A DNA stretch of 32,276 nucleotides from Acetobacteraceae bacterium (GTDB taxonomy: Bacteria; Pseudomonadota; Alphaproteobacteria; Acetobacterales; Acetobacteraceae), in NCBI GenBank assembly GCA_025352375.1, contig JANXTL010000276.1, positions 1 through 32,276 on the forward strand. Direction: 5' to 3'. Both the position numbers and the translations under genes were made by a program. A model generated the notes under the pieces. That model searched no databases. It worked only from the letters and a program-made list of their open reading frames with translations, and was not told where the DNA came from. How positions within the stretch are numbered: the first letter of the stretch is position 1; the number at the start of each line of letters is the position of its first letter. Positions 1 through 7,578 of this stretch are shown here, one piece after another.

Positions 1-1
1 C

Positions 2-20
2 GGGCTGGCCAGGCCAGCCC
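2..20 (-). terminator. Candidate hairpin terminator after the luciferase-like gene
   Basis: A perfect inverted repeat (arms 2-10 and 12-20 around one base) starts 5 bases beyond the stop codon of the minus-strand gene ending at 26. It would fold into a strong GC hairpin at the end of the six-gene operon. A following T-run cannot be judged because the window ends here, so this could also be a simple palindrome. Confidence 0.42.
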
Positions 21-25
21 CGAGG

Positions 26-853
26 TCAGATCAGTCCCCGGATCGTCTCCAATTGCGCCGGATCGTCCGCGGGAACGACGCACAGAACATCGTCCACGCC
101 CATTCCTTCCAGGCGCTTCAGCCGTTCCTTCGCCTCGGCCGGGGTGCATTGCAGGGTAATTTTCGGCACGTGATGCGAAATCCCCAGCACCGCGTCGGGA
201 CGGAAATCGGTGAACACGTTGGCCAGGATTACCCGTTTACCCCCCTGCTCGCGGTACATCTTGATGCCGAGTTCCAGGTCTTCGTACGACCCGTGGATGC
301 CGGACGCGATCCAGCCCTGGCAATGCTGCGCTGCCAGATTGATCCAGCGTTGGCTGCGCCAGGCCCCGAGCATGACGGGCGGGCCGCCTTCGGTGCCGGG
401 CCAGACGGAGATGGCGGGGCCGTAGACGGGTTCGCCGTTCCATACTTTTTGCATGACCGCGAGGTAGGCCGGCAGGGTTTTGAAGCGTACCTCGAAATCC
501 CCCTGGATGGCATCGAAATCGGCCTTGGTCGATCCGCTGCCGACACCGAAGCGCAGCCGCCCGTTGGTCAGCAAATTCAGGGTCTGCACGCGGTGCGCAT
601 GCTCCACCGGGTGGCGCAGCGGAAGCTGCACGACGCAGGTGCCGAGTTCGATGGTTTTGGTGGTCGCGGCCAGGGCGCCGAGCAGCACCAACGGGTCCAG
701 AGTGTGGAAGCCGCGGGCGAAGGCGTCGGTGACCCATAGGCCTTCGAAGCCCAGCCTTTCAACGTTTTGGGCGATCGAGACCACTTGCTCGATGACGGGC
801 GTGCCGCTGGTTTCCGCCATCCGGCGCGGGATGGTGACGATTCCGAGTTTCAT
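26..853 (-). CDS. LLM-class flavin-dependent oxidoreductase (luciferase-like)
   Basis: Predicted 275-residue bacterial-luciferase-fold flavin monooxygenase. These enzymes use reduced FMN or F420 from a partner and act on small organic substrates in the cytoplasm. Visible family features are the N-terminal strand MKLGIVTIPRR, the segment RLGFEGLWVTDAF, the stretch ATTKTIELGTCVVQLPLRHP, and the glycine-rich RLRFGVGSGSTKADFD that normally borders the flavin phosphate. The ATG at 853 was chosen over a 21-codon upstream extension because the family N-terminus begins there and a GGAG lies 8 bases upstream. It is the last gene of a six-gene minus-strand operon, 13 bases after the crotonase gene at 867. 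Its place among CoA enzymes suggests oxygenation of a CoA-pathway substrate, but neither substrate nor cofactor (FMN or F420) can be read from the sequence. No flavin reductase partner gene is seen in the window. Confidence 0.88.
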   Translation of the reverse strand: MKLGIVTIPRRMAETSGTPVIEQVVSIAQNVERLGFEGLWVTDAFARGFHTLDPLVLLGALAATTKTIELGTCVVQLPLRHPVEHAHRVQTLNLLTNGRLRFGVGSGSTKADFDAIQGDFEVRFKTLPAYLAVMQKVWNGEPVYGPAISVWPGTEGGPPVMLGAWRSQRWINLAAQHCQGWIASGIHGSYEDLELGIKMYREQGGKRVILANVFTDFRPDAVLGISHHVPKITLQCTPAEAKERLKRLEGMGVDDVLCVVPADDPAQLETIRGLI

Positions 854-866
854 TTTTGGACTCCGT

Positions 867-1664
867 TCAACGGCCTGCAAAACGAGCGTGGCGCTTCTCA
901 CGGAAGGCGGCAACACCCTCGGCGTGATCCTCGGTCATGCCGGCGTATTTTTGCTCTCGGGCTTCCAGGTCGAGTTGCTGTTCCAGCGTGTTGTCCAGGC
1001 TGGCCCAATACATGCGGCGGATCATGCCCAGCGACTTCGGCCCGTCGGCAAGGGAAGTCGCCAGTTCCAACGCTTTCGGCAACAGATCGCCATCGTCGAC
1101 CAGCCGGTTGATCATGCCCCATTCCAGCGCCTTCTCCGCCGGCAGGCGTTCAGCGAGCAGAGAGAGTTCCATTGCTCGGGCGACCCCGATCAGGCGCGGC
1201 AGGATGTATGACGATCCGGCGTCCGGTACTAATCCGATACGGGCAAACGCTTGCAGGAACGATGCCGATTTCCCCGCGATCTTGATATCGCCGCACAGGG
1301 CAAGGCTCATGCCAGCCCCCGCCGCGATGCCATTGATGGCGGTGACGATGGGGATATCCATGTTCCGGATGCGGATCAGCGTCGGATTGTACCAGGCTTC
1401 CAGGTCGCTTTTGACCTTGCCGCGCAGTTCTGCCTCTCGGTCGCGCGGGGGGCGGTTGGGGTCGTTCAAATTCGCGCCCGAGCAGAATGCCCGGCCCGCG
1501 CCGGTGATCATCAGGCAACGGGCGCCGCTGGTATCGACGGCGTCCAGCGCCTCGGTCAGGTCCTGCTTGAGGTAAAACCCGAGTGCATTGAGCACGCTGG
1601 GGTCGTTCAACGTGACGATGGCCACTTTATCCTGGATTTCCAGACGGACGCGATCGTGTTTCAT
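867..1664 (-). CDS. Enoyl-CoA hydratase/isomerase, PaaG-like
   Basis: Crotonase-superfamily protein of 265 residues, normal length. The oxyanion-hole segments AFCSGANL and NGIAAGAGMSLAL are present. The two glutamates of classical enoyl-CoA hydratases are missing: the GGGCE position reads GAGMS and the PE position reads FA. An aspartate stands in IGLVPDAGSSYILPRL, where the phenylacetate-pathway isomerase PaaG has its catalytic Asp (its IPDCGG segment). The C-terminal half also resembles PaaG (the ALEWGMINRLVDD segment and the ending EGVAAFREKRHARF). That points to isomerase rather than hydratase chemistry, such as shifting a double bond or opening an epoxide/oxepin in a ring-derived CoA thioester. 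This is inference from recalled family sequences. The ATG at 1664 overlaps the stop of the FAD monooxygenase (ATGA), so translation is probably coupled. Confidence 0.9.
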   Translation of the reverse strand: MKHDRVRLEIQDKVAIVTLNDPSVLNALGFYLKQDLTEALDAVDTSGARCLMITGAGRAFCSGANLNDPNRPPRDREAELRGKVKSDLEAWYNPTLIRIRNMDIPIVTAINGIAAGAGMSLALCGDIKIAGKSASFLQAFARIGLVPDAGSSYILPRLIGVARAMELSLLAERLPAEKALEWGMINRLVDDGDLLPKALELATSLADGPKSLGMIRRMYWASLDNTLEQQLDLEAREQKYAGMTEDHAEGVAAFREKRHARFAGR

Positions 1665-2845
1665 GACGGGGACACCTTGTTGACGATGTGGTTGGGCGTA
1701 TTGGACGCGAACAATCCGGTTTTAAGCCCGCCGAGGGTGCGGATCATCTCGCGATGCAGGAACGGGACGCGTTTCATCGGATGAAAGAACGCGTCGCGCA
1801 ATGCCGGCAGGGTGCGGGAATCGGACTGGAAGAAAGCGGTCATCAGCAGGCTGGCATATTGGTAGAACCGCACATGGTTTTTCCGCGCTTTCGCATAAAG
1901 CTGAAAGGCCTGCGGCAGGTCTTCGGTCGCCGAAAGCGCGTCCGCCAATACCACCGCGTCGATCAGCGCCTGATTGGCGCCTTGCCCGAGCTGAGGGGAG
2001 GTTGCATGGGCGGCATCTCCGGTCAGCAGAAGGTTACCGCGCCAGGGGCGGGACTCAATGAAATGAATGTAGGTTGCGTGGGTGAAATCGTCGGCGCTGT
2101 GCAATGCGTCCATTACCGGACCCAGTTCGGGCCAGAGCGTCCGCGCCCCGTCCCGCCACGCTTCGAAGCCGTTGCGCCAGGCTGGGTAGTTTTCTGCCCG
2201 CAGGCTCCAGAATATCGCGGCCATCGGTGCTTCGTTCGGGGCGCGCAGGCCGACGGGCAGGTAGCCGAGCATGATGCGGGCGGCGACGTATCGCTGCGCC
2301 AGGGTGGCGTTGGCGATGCCGATATCCGGAACCGAGGCCCAGACGGCGCCAAAGGGAAACGCTGAGGTGCGCTTGCCGGACACGAAGGGCCGCAGCATGG
2401 AACGCGCCCCCGAGGCGTCGATTACCAGATCGGCACCGGACAGCGTGGGGTCGGTCGGGGAGGTTACTTCATGTCCGAGTTCCAGCCTGGCGCCGCAGGT
2501 TTGGAATGCCTCCCACAACACAAGATGCAGCGCCGCGCGATGGATTCCGACGGCGTAAAAATCGGGGGCGAGGTCGGTGTAGCGCAGGTCGAAGATCGTG
2601 CGTCCGGACGCCGTCATGCCGTGCAGATAGGTGATGCGGTGGCCCAGGGCCTCCAGCGCGGTTCGCAAGCCTAGGCGATCCATCGCGGCGAGGCCGGTCG
2701 GCTGTATCAGCAAGCCGGAACCGAGCGGGCGCGGTTCGGTAAATCGTTCGAGGACTGTGACGGTGTGGCCGAGGCGTGACAGCAGGATGCCGTGGGCCAG
2801 GCCGCCGACACCCGCCCCGACAACGGCGATTCGCAGGCGTTTCAG
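1661..2845 (-). CDS. FAD-dependent monooxygenase (PHBH/UbiH fold), probable CTG start
   Basis: Predicted 394-residue class A flavoprotein hydroxylase using NAD(P)H, O2 and tightly bound FAD. The N-terminal Rossmann motif reads IAVVGAGVGGLAHGI and ends in a charged VLERF strand. A DG-like motif is LVIDASGARSML, and the second FAD motif is LLLTGDAAHATSPQLGQGAN near the C-terminal third. No ATG, GTG or TTG lies near the Rossmann strand. The reading frame meets the preceding CoA-transferase stop in a CTGA overlap, with GAGGG about 6 bases upstream, so a CTG start at 2845 is the best fit. The nearest in-frame ATG is at 2899, inside the CoA-transferase gene, and would add 18 Arg-rich residues. Relatives hydroxylate aromatic or similar rings. 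In this operon it likely oxidises a ring substrate or intermediate, but the substrate is unknown. Confidence 0.88.
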   Translation of the reverse strand: MKRLRIAVVGAGVGGLAHGILLSRLGHTVTVLERFTEPRPLGSGLLIQPTGLAAMDRLGLRTALEALGHRITYLHGMTASGRTIFDLRYTDLAPDFYAVGIHRAALHLVLWEAFQTCGARLELGHEVTSPTDPTLSGADLVIDASGARSMLRPFVSGKRTSAFPFGAVWASVPDIGIANATLAQRYVAARIMLGYLPVGLRAPNEAPMAAIFWSLRAENYPAWRNGFEAWRDGARTLWPELGPVMDALHSADDFTHATYIHFIESRPWRGNLLLTGDAAHATSPQLGQGANQALIDAVVLADALSATEDLPQAFQLYAKARKNHVRFYQYASLLMTAFFQSDSRTLPALRDAFFHPMKRVPFLHREMIRTLGGLKTGLFASNTPNHIVNKVSPS

Positions 2846-4041
2846 ATCACGCCCTCGGCTTTCAGAGTGTCCATGTCGCCGGCGGACAGACCGAGCCATT
2901 CGCCGTAGACGGATTGGTTGTGTTCGCCAACATGGGGGCTGAGCGAGGTTGGAACTTTGTCGGTCCCGTGGAATCGGAGCGCGGAATTTTGCAACACGAT
3001 AGGATATTCGTAATCGTAATGATCGACCCATTCCAGGGTGCCGCGGCCGTGCATGTGGGGGTCGTTCATGACCTCCTCGATGTCGCGCACCGGGGCACAG
3101 GGGACTTTTTCGCGGCCGGTGGCGGCGAAGATGGCGGCGCGGGTATTCGCCCGCGTCCAGGTGCGGACGACGTCTTCCGTGGCTTCGTAGTTGGCGATGC
3201 GCGCGGTGTTGGTGACGAAACGGGGGTCATCCTTCAGATCTTCCCGGCCCATCGCGCGCAGGAGGTTTTGCCACTGGCCTTCGGTCACCAGAATAATCGC
3301 AACATGACCATCGGCCGCTTCGTAGACGTTGTACGGCGCCCGGTTATGATTGGCGAAAGCGTTGCCGGTGCGCGCGGGGATTTTTCGGCCGGCGCGGTGG
3401 TATTGATCCAGCACCGTTGCGAGGCAGGGATAGACCGCCTCGACCATCGCGACCTCGATCAGGCGTCCGACGCCGGTGCGGGCTTGTTCCAGCAGGCCGG
3501 TCATCAGCGCCCCATACAGATGCGCACCGCCGAGGATATCGACGTAGGGTGCGCCGGTCCGCAGGGGCGGTCCATCGGCGAAGCCCGTGGTGCTCATGAC
3601 GCCGGACGCGGCCTGGACGGTGAAATCCATTGCCAGGTTATCGCGGTCGGGCCCCGACAGGCCGAAACCGGTGGCAGAGGCATAGACCATGCGTGGATTG
3701 ATTTCGTGCAGCACTGAAAAACCGACGCCCAATCGGTCCATCACGCCGGGTGCGTAATTTTCCACCAATGCGTCCGCTTTCGGCACGAGACGGCGCAATA
3801 TTTCCTTGCCCTTATCGGTCTTCAAATTCAGCGTGATGCCGCGCTTGTTGGCATTCAGCATCGCCACTGGCATCGACGTTTCCTTACCGGGCGGGGCCAT
3901 CAGGCGCAGGCTTTCGCCACCCGGCGGTTCGATCTTGATCACGTCGGCGCCGGCCTTGGCGGCCATGAACGTTGCGTACGGCCCTTGGTAGAACTGGGTG
4001 AAATCCAGGATGGTGTAGCCCGATAGCGGCGTGTTGCTCAT
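2842..4041 (-). CDS. Family III CoA-transferase (CaiB/BaiF), copy 2
   Basis: A 399-residue CaiB/BaiF-type CoA-transferase, full length for the family. These cytoplasmic, usually interlocked dimers move CoA from one acyl-CoA to a free acid through an aspartyl-CoA anhydride. Seen here: the N-terminal ILDFTQFYQGPYATFMAAKAG with the CoA-binding segment DVIKIEPPGGE, the NANKRGITLNLKT strand, VENYAPGVMDRLG, and GAPYVDILGG, where Asp168 falls at the expected catalytic position. The C-terminal GEHNQSVYGEWLG is also typical. It starts 3 bases after the paralogue at 4045 and is very similar to it over the whole length, so the pair probably arose by tandem duplication. AAGGAG lies about 11 bases before the ATG. 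The two copies could form a heterodimer or act on two acids. The donor and acceptor are unknown. Confidence 0.93.
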   Translation of the reverse strand: MSNTPLSGYTILDFTQFYQGPYATFMAAKAGADVIKIEPPGGESLRLMAPPGKETSMPVAMLNANKRGITLNLKTDKGKEILRRLVPKADALVENYAPGVMDRLGVGFSVLHEINPRMVYASATGFGLSGPDRDNLAMDFTVQAASGVMSTTGFADGPPLRTGAPYVDILGGAHLYGALMTGLLEQARTGVGRLIEVAMVEAVYPCLATVLDQYHRAGRKIPARTGNAFANHNRAPYNVYEAADGHVAIILVTEGQWQNLLRAMGREDLKDDPRFVTNTARIANYEATEDVVRTWTRANTRAAIFAATGREKVPCAPVRDIEEVMNDPHMHGRGTLEWVDHYDYEYPIVLQNSALRFHGTDKVPTSLSPHVGEHNQSVYGEWLGLSAGDMDTLKAEGVI

Positions 4042-4044
4042 GTG

Positions 4045-5232
4045 TCAGATCGCTCCTTCGTCGCGCAGCGCCGTTATTTGCGCCGCCGAAAGCCCCATCC
4101 ATCCACCGTATATTTCATCGTTGTGTTGGCCGACCCGGGGGCTGGGCGCCATCGTCGCCACGTCCAGCCCGTGCAGTCGTAGCGGTGTCGTCGGCATTAC
4201 GACATGGCCCAGATCGGGGTGGTCCACCCATTCCAGGGCGCCGCGTCCGTGCATGTGTTCGTCGCGCATAACCTCGGTCACGTCGCGCACGGGGGCCAGG
4301 GGGATGCGGAACTTCTGGGCTTGGGCGACGGCTTCGGCTTTGGTCAGGCCGCTGGTCCAGGCGGCGACGATGGCATTGACGTCCTCGGCGCAGGCCGCGC
4401 GGTCGTGCATGGTGAGGAAGCGGGGTTCGTCCTTCAGATCGGCGCGGCCCGCGGCGTCGAGGATATTGTGCCAATGACCCTCGGTTCCCGTGTGGATCGC
4501 AACGAAACCGTCCTTTACAGGATAGACGCCGTAGGGGGAAATCGCGCCGTTGCCATCGTTACCGCTGCGTTTTGGAACTTTGCCGGTGCGGTTGTACTGC
4601 TCCAGAGATCCGGCGAGCGTGTAATAAACCGCCTCCTGCATCGCGATTTCCACCAACCGACCTTGGCCGGAACGATCGCGTTCATAGAGCGCGGTCAAAA
4701 TGCCGGCGTAAAGATGCGTGCCGCCCATGAAATCGGCGACCGTGACGCCCGCTCGCACCGGCGGGCCATCCTCGAAACCGGTGACACTCATGATCCCGCT
4801 CGCGGCCTGTACGGTCAGGTCCATTGCCAAATTGTCGCGGCTGGGGCCGCTGAGGCCGTAGCCGGTGCCGGAGGCATAGATTAACCGCGGGTTCAAAGCG
4901 TGCAGCACCTCCCACCCGACGCCCAAACGGTCCATCGCGCCGGGACCGAAATTTTCCAACACGACATCGGCGCGCTTGACCATGTCGAACAGCAATTCCC
5001 GCCCGCGCGGGGTTTTCAAGTTCAGTGTGATCGCGCGCTTGTTGGCGTTCAGCATCGCGAAGGACATGGTGGTCTTCGCGCCCGGTGGCGTGCGCTTGCG
5101 CAACGGCTCCCCACCCGGCGGTTCGATCTTGATGACGTTAGCGCCAGCTTTGGCCATCAGGACCGTGGCGTAGGAGCCTTGAAAAATCTGACCGAAGTCG
5201 AGGACCGTGACGTCCGAGAGGGCGAATGTCAT
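4045..5232 (-). CDS. Family III CoA-transferase (CaiB/BaiF), copy 1
   Basis: A 395-residue paralogue of the next gene, sharing nearly all landmark segments: VLDFGQIFQGSYATVLMAKAG, VIKIEPPGGE, LNANKRAITLNLKT, LENFGPGAMDRLGVGW, the SGPSRDNLAMDLTVQAASG block, and the catalytic-aspartate region GVTVADFMGG (Asp167). As in its twin, the residue before the conserved QG is aromatic. It follows the crotonase stop by 5 bases and precedes copy 2 by 3 bases, so all are probably on one transcript. With no acyl-CoA ligase nearby, these enzymes are the likely route by which the pathway's acids are activated, with CoA recycled from a product thioester. That role is inference. Substrate identity is not readable from sequence. 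Confidence 0.93.
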   Translation of the reverse strand: MTFALSDVTVLDFGQIFQGSYATVLMAKAGANVIKIEPPGGEPLRKRTPPGAKTTMSFAMLNANKRAITLNLKTPRGRELLFDMVKRADVVLENFGPGAMDRLGVGWEVLHALNPRLIYASGTGYGLSGPSRDNLAMDLTVQAASGIMSVTGFEDGPPVRAGVTVADFMGGTHLYAGILTALYERDRSGQGRLVEIAMQEAVYYTLAGSLEQYNRTGKVPKRSGNDGNGAISPYGVYPVKDGFVAIHTGTEGHWHNILDAAGRADLKDEPRFLTMHDRAACAEDVNAIVAAWTSGLTKAEAVAQAQKFRIPLAPVRDVTEVMRDEHMHGRGALEWVDHPDLGHVVMPTTPLRLHGLDVATMAPSPRVGQHNDEIYGGWMGLSAAQITALRDEGAI

Positions 5233-5237
5233 TGCGA

Positions 5238-6026
5238 TTAACGTCCTTTAAATTCTGGTTTCCGCCGTTCCCGCCAGGCCTGATGGCTTTCCGCGCGGTC
5301 TTCCGTCATTTCCAGTACGGCGAAGCGGTATAAATCGGCAAGGACAGCCTCGGGCAGCGGACTGTCCAAGCCCGACCGCAACGACTCCTTCGTCACCCGC
5401 ACCGCCAGCGGCGGTTGGTCGCAAATGTGCAGCGCGCATTCCATCGCCTTATCCATCAGGTTGTCCGGCGGCACCAGCCATTGCGCCAACCCGATACGGT
5501 AAGCCTCGTCCGCCGGCAGCGGGAACCCGTACGCCAAACGCGCGGCCATGCCCTTGCCCACCCAACGAGCGACGCGGACCGAACCACCTTGTGCCGGCAT
5601 GATCCCCAGGCGGCTTTGCGGCAGGCGCCACTCCGCCCGCTCCGACGCCACGATCATGTCGCAGCAATAGGTGACGATGCAGCCAATGCCGATCGCGTAG
5701 CCATTCACCGCCGCGATGATGGGCTTGGAGAAATCGGTCACCAGCGCGATGGCGCTGCGTCGGCGGCGTTCGGGGAGCTCGTCCAGGAAGTCCGCCATCG
5801 ACGCGTGCGCATGGGTCATGGGGTTCTTCAAATCCGCCCCGGCGCTGAACGCGTTGCCCGCCGGATCGCCCGTCAGGATCACGCAGCGGATGTCCTTATC
5901 CGCCTCCAACATAGGCAGCAGCTCGATAAAACCCTCATTATACGCATCGCACCAGGCGTTGCGCGCCTCCGGCCGGCTGAGCGTCAGGATCGCGACCTGA
6001 CCGCGTTTTTCGCAGAGCAACGGCAT
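5238..6026 (-). CDS. Enoyl-CoA hydratase/isomerase family protein with atypical active site
   Basis: Crotonase-fold protein of 262 residues and the first gene of the minus-strand operon. The ATG at 6026 was chosen because a GGAGGGAG sequence lies just upstream and MPLLCEKRGQVAILTLSRPEARNA is the usual beginning. A further in-frame ATG at 6059 has no such site. Oxyanion-hole segments are NAFSAGADLKN and NGYAIGIGCIVTYCCD. The first catalytic glutamate position is Ile (GIGCIV) and the second is Gln (LPQSRLGIMPAQGG), so ordinary syn-hydration is doubtful. Other crotonase reactions such as isomerisation, ring cleavage, dehalogenation or thioester hydrolysis remain possible. The C-terminus ends in the family-typical AWRERRKPEFKGR. 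Its product probably acts with the two CoA-transferases directly downstream. Confidence 0.9.
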   Translation of the reverse strand: MPLLCEKRGQVAILTLSRPEARNAWCDAYNEGFIELLPMLEADKDIRCVILTGDPAGNAFSAGADLKNPMTHAHASMADFLDELPERRRRSAIALVTDFSKPIIAAVNGYAIGIGCIVTYCCDMIVASERAEWRLPQSRLGIMPAQGGSVRVARWVGKGMAARLAYGFPLPADEAYRIGLAQWLVPPDNLMDKAMECALHICDQPPLAVRVTKESLRSGLDSPLPEAVLADLYRFAVLEMTEDRAESHQAWRERRKPEFKGR

Positions 6027-6045
6027 CGCTCGTCTCCCTCCATTT

Positions 6046-6074
6046 TTGCGTCGCCCCACGCTAGCGGCTAAATT
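6046..6074 (+). promoter_or_regulatory. Candidate sigma70-type promoter for the 6106 crotonase gene
   Basis: TTGCGT at 6046-6051 and TAAATT at 6069-6074 are separated by 17 bases inside the 79-base divergent gap, and a start site near 6081 would leave room for the GGGAGGG ribosome site at 6091. The match to consensus is modest (3/6 and 4/6), so this is only a plausible reading. The opposite operon must also be driven from this short gap or from inside the neighbouring gene. Confidence 0.28.
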
Positions 6075-6105
6075 TCCGGCGACAAGGTGCGGGAGGGAAC
6101 AAAAG

Positions 6106-6906
6106 ATGGCCGACGACGTGGAACGCCAATACGTGGACTACGAGTGCAAAGATCGCATCGCGATCATCGCGATGAACCGGCCGGAGAAGCTGAACGCCGT
6201 CAGCGATGAGGTCGTGCGCCAGCTAATTGCCGCCATGCGCCGCTTCGACGCCGACCCGGATGCCTGGGTGGCGATCCTGTGCGGTCGCGGCCGAGCGTTT
6301 TGCAGCGGGGCGGACGTGCTGCAACGGCAGTTGCGGTCGCGCGAGGAGTTCGAGCGTCTGGGCGGTCCGCAGGGCCATGGTGCCAACGCCGGCGATCTTT
6401 TAACGCAATCGGTGAATTACAAGCCGGTGATCTGCGCGGTGCATGGCTATGTGCTGGGGTTGGGCACCGGCATGATGTTGGACTGCGACCTGATCGTCGC
6501 GGAAGAAGGCACGAAACTGCAAATTACCGAAACTTCCCGCGGCCTTGGGTCGGCCAAGCACTGGGCACAGATGCACTTTCGCAACGCTGGGGCGTTCGGC
6601 GACGACGTGGTGCTGACCGGCCGTTACTTCACCGCCGAAGAAGCGCACGCCGCGAACGTCATTAACCGCCTCGCGCCCCAAGGCAAAGCGATGGAGGTAG
6701 CGATGGAAATGGCCCGGCAGGTGGCCTCAAATCCGCCGTTGTCGGTGCGGGCCACGGTGCGCACGCGTCGATTTACGCTGGCGCAGTATACGCGGGAAGC
6801 CGCGTTCCAGATGGCACCACTGAAGTTGTATCTCAGCGAGGACTTCCACGAAGCCGCGCTCGCGTTCAAAGAGAAGCGTAAACCGCGTCCCTTCAAGGGG
6901 AAGTGA
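6106..6906 (+). CDS. Enoyl-CoA hydratase/isomerase family protein
   Basis: Crotonase-fold protein of 266 residues, divergent from the six-gene operon. The ATG at 6106 has GGGAGGG 8 bases upstream. An earlier in-frame ATG at 6046 would add an unconserved tail. Oxyanion-hole segments are GRAFCSGADVL and HGYVLGLGTGMMLDCDLI. The first catalytic glutamate is replaced (GLGTG). A glutamate is kept near the second position (ITETSRGLGSAKHW), so the protein may catalyse hydration or isomerisation with a single acid/base. The ending KEKRKPRPFKGK is usual for the family. It differs from the other two crotonases of the locus, so the three probably do different steps. It ends 40 bases before the convergent MucR-type gene, with a hairpin between them. 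Confidence 0.9.
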   Translation: MADDVERQYVDYECKDRIAIIAMNRPEKLNAVSDEVVRQLIAAMRRFDADPDAWVAILCGRGRAFCSGADVLQRQLRSREEFERLGGPQGHGANAGDLLTQSVNYKPVICAVHGYVLGLGTGMMLDCDLIVAEEGTKLQITETSRGLGSAKHWAQMHFRNAGAFGDDVVLTGRYFTAEEAHAANVINRLAPQGKAMEVAMEMARQVASNPPLSVRATVRTRRFTLAQYTREAAFQMAPLKLYLSEDFHEAALAFKEKRKPRPFKGK

Positions 6907-6910
6907 GAGG

Positions 6911-6938
6911 CGGCCCTGGCTCATTCTGGCCAGGGCCG
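6911..6938. terminator. Bidirectional hairpin terminator between convergent genes
   Basis: A perfect 10-bp inverted repeat (6911-6920 and 6929-6938) with an 8-base loop lies between the stop codons of the plus-strand crotonase and the minus-strand regulator. T-runs on either side are weak, so termination may be partial, but position and stem strength suit a shared terminator. Confidence 0.65.
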
Positions 6939-6946
6939 TCTGCTTG

Positions 6947-7426
6947 TCAGTCACCGGAACGACGGCCGGGTTTACGCCCGCCACGCTTCGGTTGCGCCGC
7001 GCGGCCAAGCCCCATCTTCTTCGCGAGATTGGAGCGCGTGAGCGCGTAGCTCGGCGCCACGGTCGGGTAGTTGGACGGTAGGTTCCACCTGGCCCGATAT
7101 TGATCGACCGTCATGTTATGTTCGGTCATCAAGTGGCGCTTCAACATGGTCATCTTCTTCCCGTCTTCCAGGCAGACGATGTGATCGTTAAAGACCGATT
7201 TGGTAACGGGAACAGCAGGCTGTAACGACGAGCCCGCGACCGGTGCGGGGGCCGCTGCGGCTCGGGCCGACGCTGTGCGCGCTTCCGGCGCGGGGGCACC
7301 GCTGAGTTCGGCGAGGGTGGAATGCACTTCCCGGATCAGGGTCGCCAAAGCGTCCACGGCCACGGGATTACGCTGCACATGCGCGCTGACGATTTGGGCC
7401 GTCAGGCCGAGGATATCTTCTTGCAT
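6947..7426 (-). CDS. MucR/Ros family zinc-finger-like transcriptional regulator
   Basis: Predicted 159-residue member of the alphaproteobacterial Ros/MucR family of DNA-binding regulators. The N-terminal part (1-40) is the oligomerisation-type region, followed by an Ala/Pro-rich linker (about 43-72). The DNA-binding domain starts near residue 78 and continues through MLKRHLMTEHNMTVDQYRAR and VAPSYALTRSNLAKKMGLGR, with a basic tail. The metal-site pattern is Cys85-x2-Asp88-x9-His98-x4-His103: the second cysteine of the classic Cys2His2 site is Asp. A Cys-Asp-His2 variant is known for some Ros-type proteins (from memory), so DNA binding is still expected. The ATG at 7426 was chosen because the family begins MxED; the long upstream open frame is unconserved. 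It is divergent from the SDR gene and flanked by catabolic genes. It could be a local regulator or a global MucR copy. Confidence 0.93.
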   Translation of the reverse strand: MQEDILGLTAQIVSAHVQRNPVAVDALATLIREVHSTLAELSGAPAPEARTASARAAAAPAPVAGSSLQPAVPVTKSVFNDHIVCLEDGKKMTMLKRHLMTEHNMTVDQYRARWNLPSNYPTVAPSYALTRSNLAKKMGLGRAAQPKRGGRKPGRRSGD

Positions 7427-7578
7427 TATTTGCTTTCCAACAGATTGCCCGGGTGCGTTTAACGGAATCTCACCACGGTTAGCGACTGATAGGACGAATG
7501 CCCACCGACTGTCTACCGGTTTGCGCCTGGACCGGTTCCGGGGCAGTATCGGCGGCGGCAAAAACAGGAGGAAAGCAC

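Noticed and set aside
2776-3717. 313-codon plus-strand open frame opposite the CoA-transferase
   Set aside because: Shadow of a clear family III CoA-transferase; no motifs and no ribosome site.
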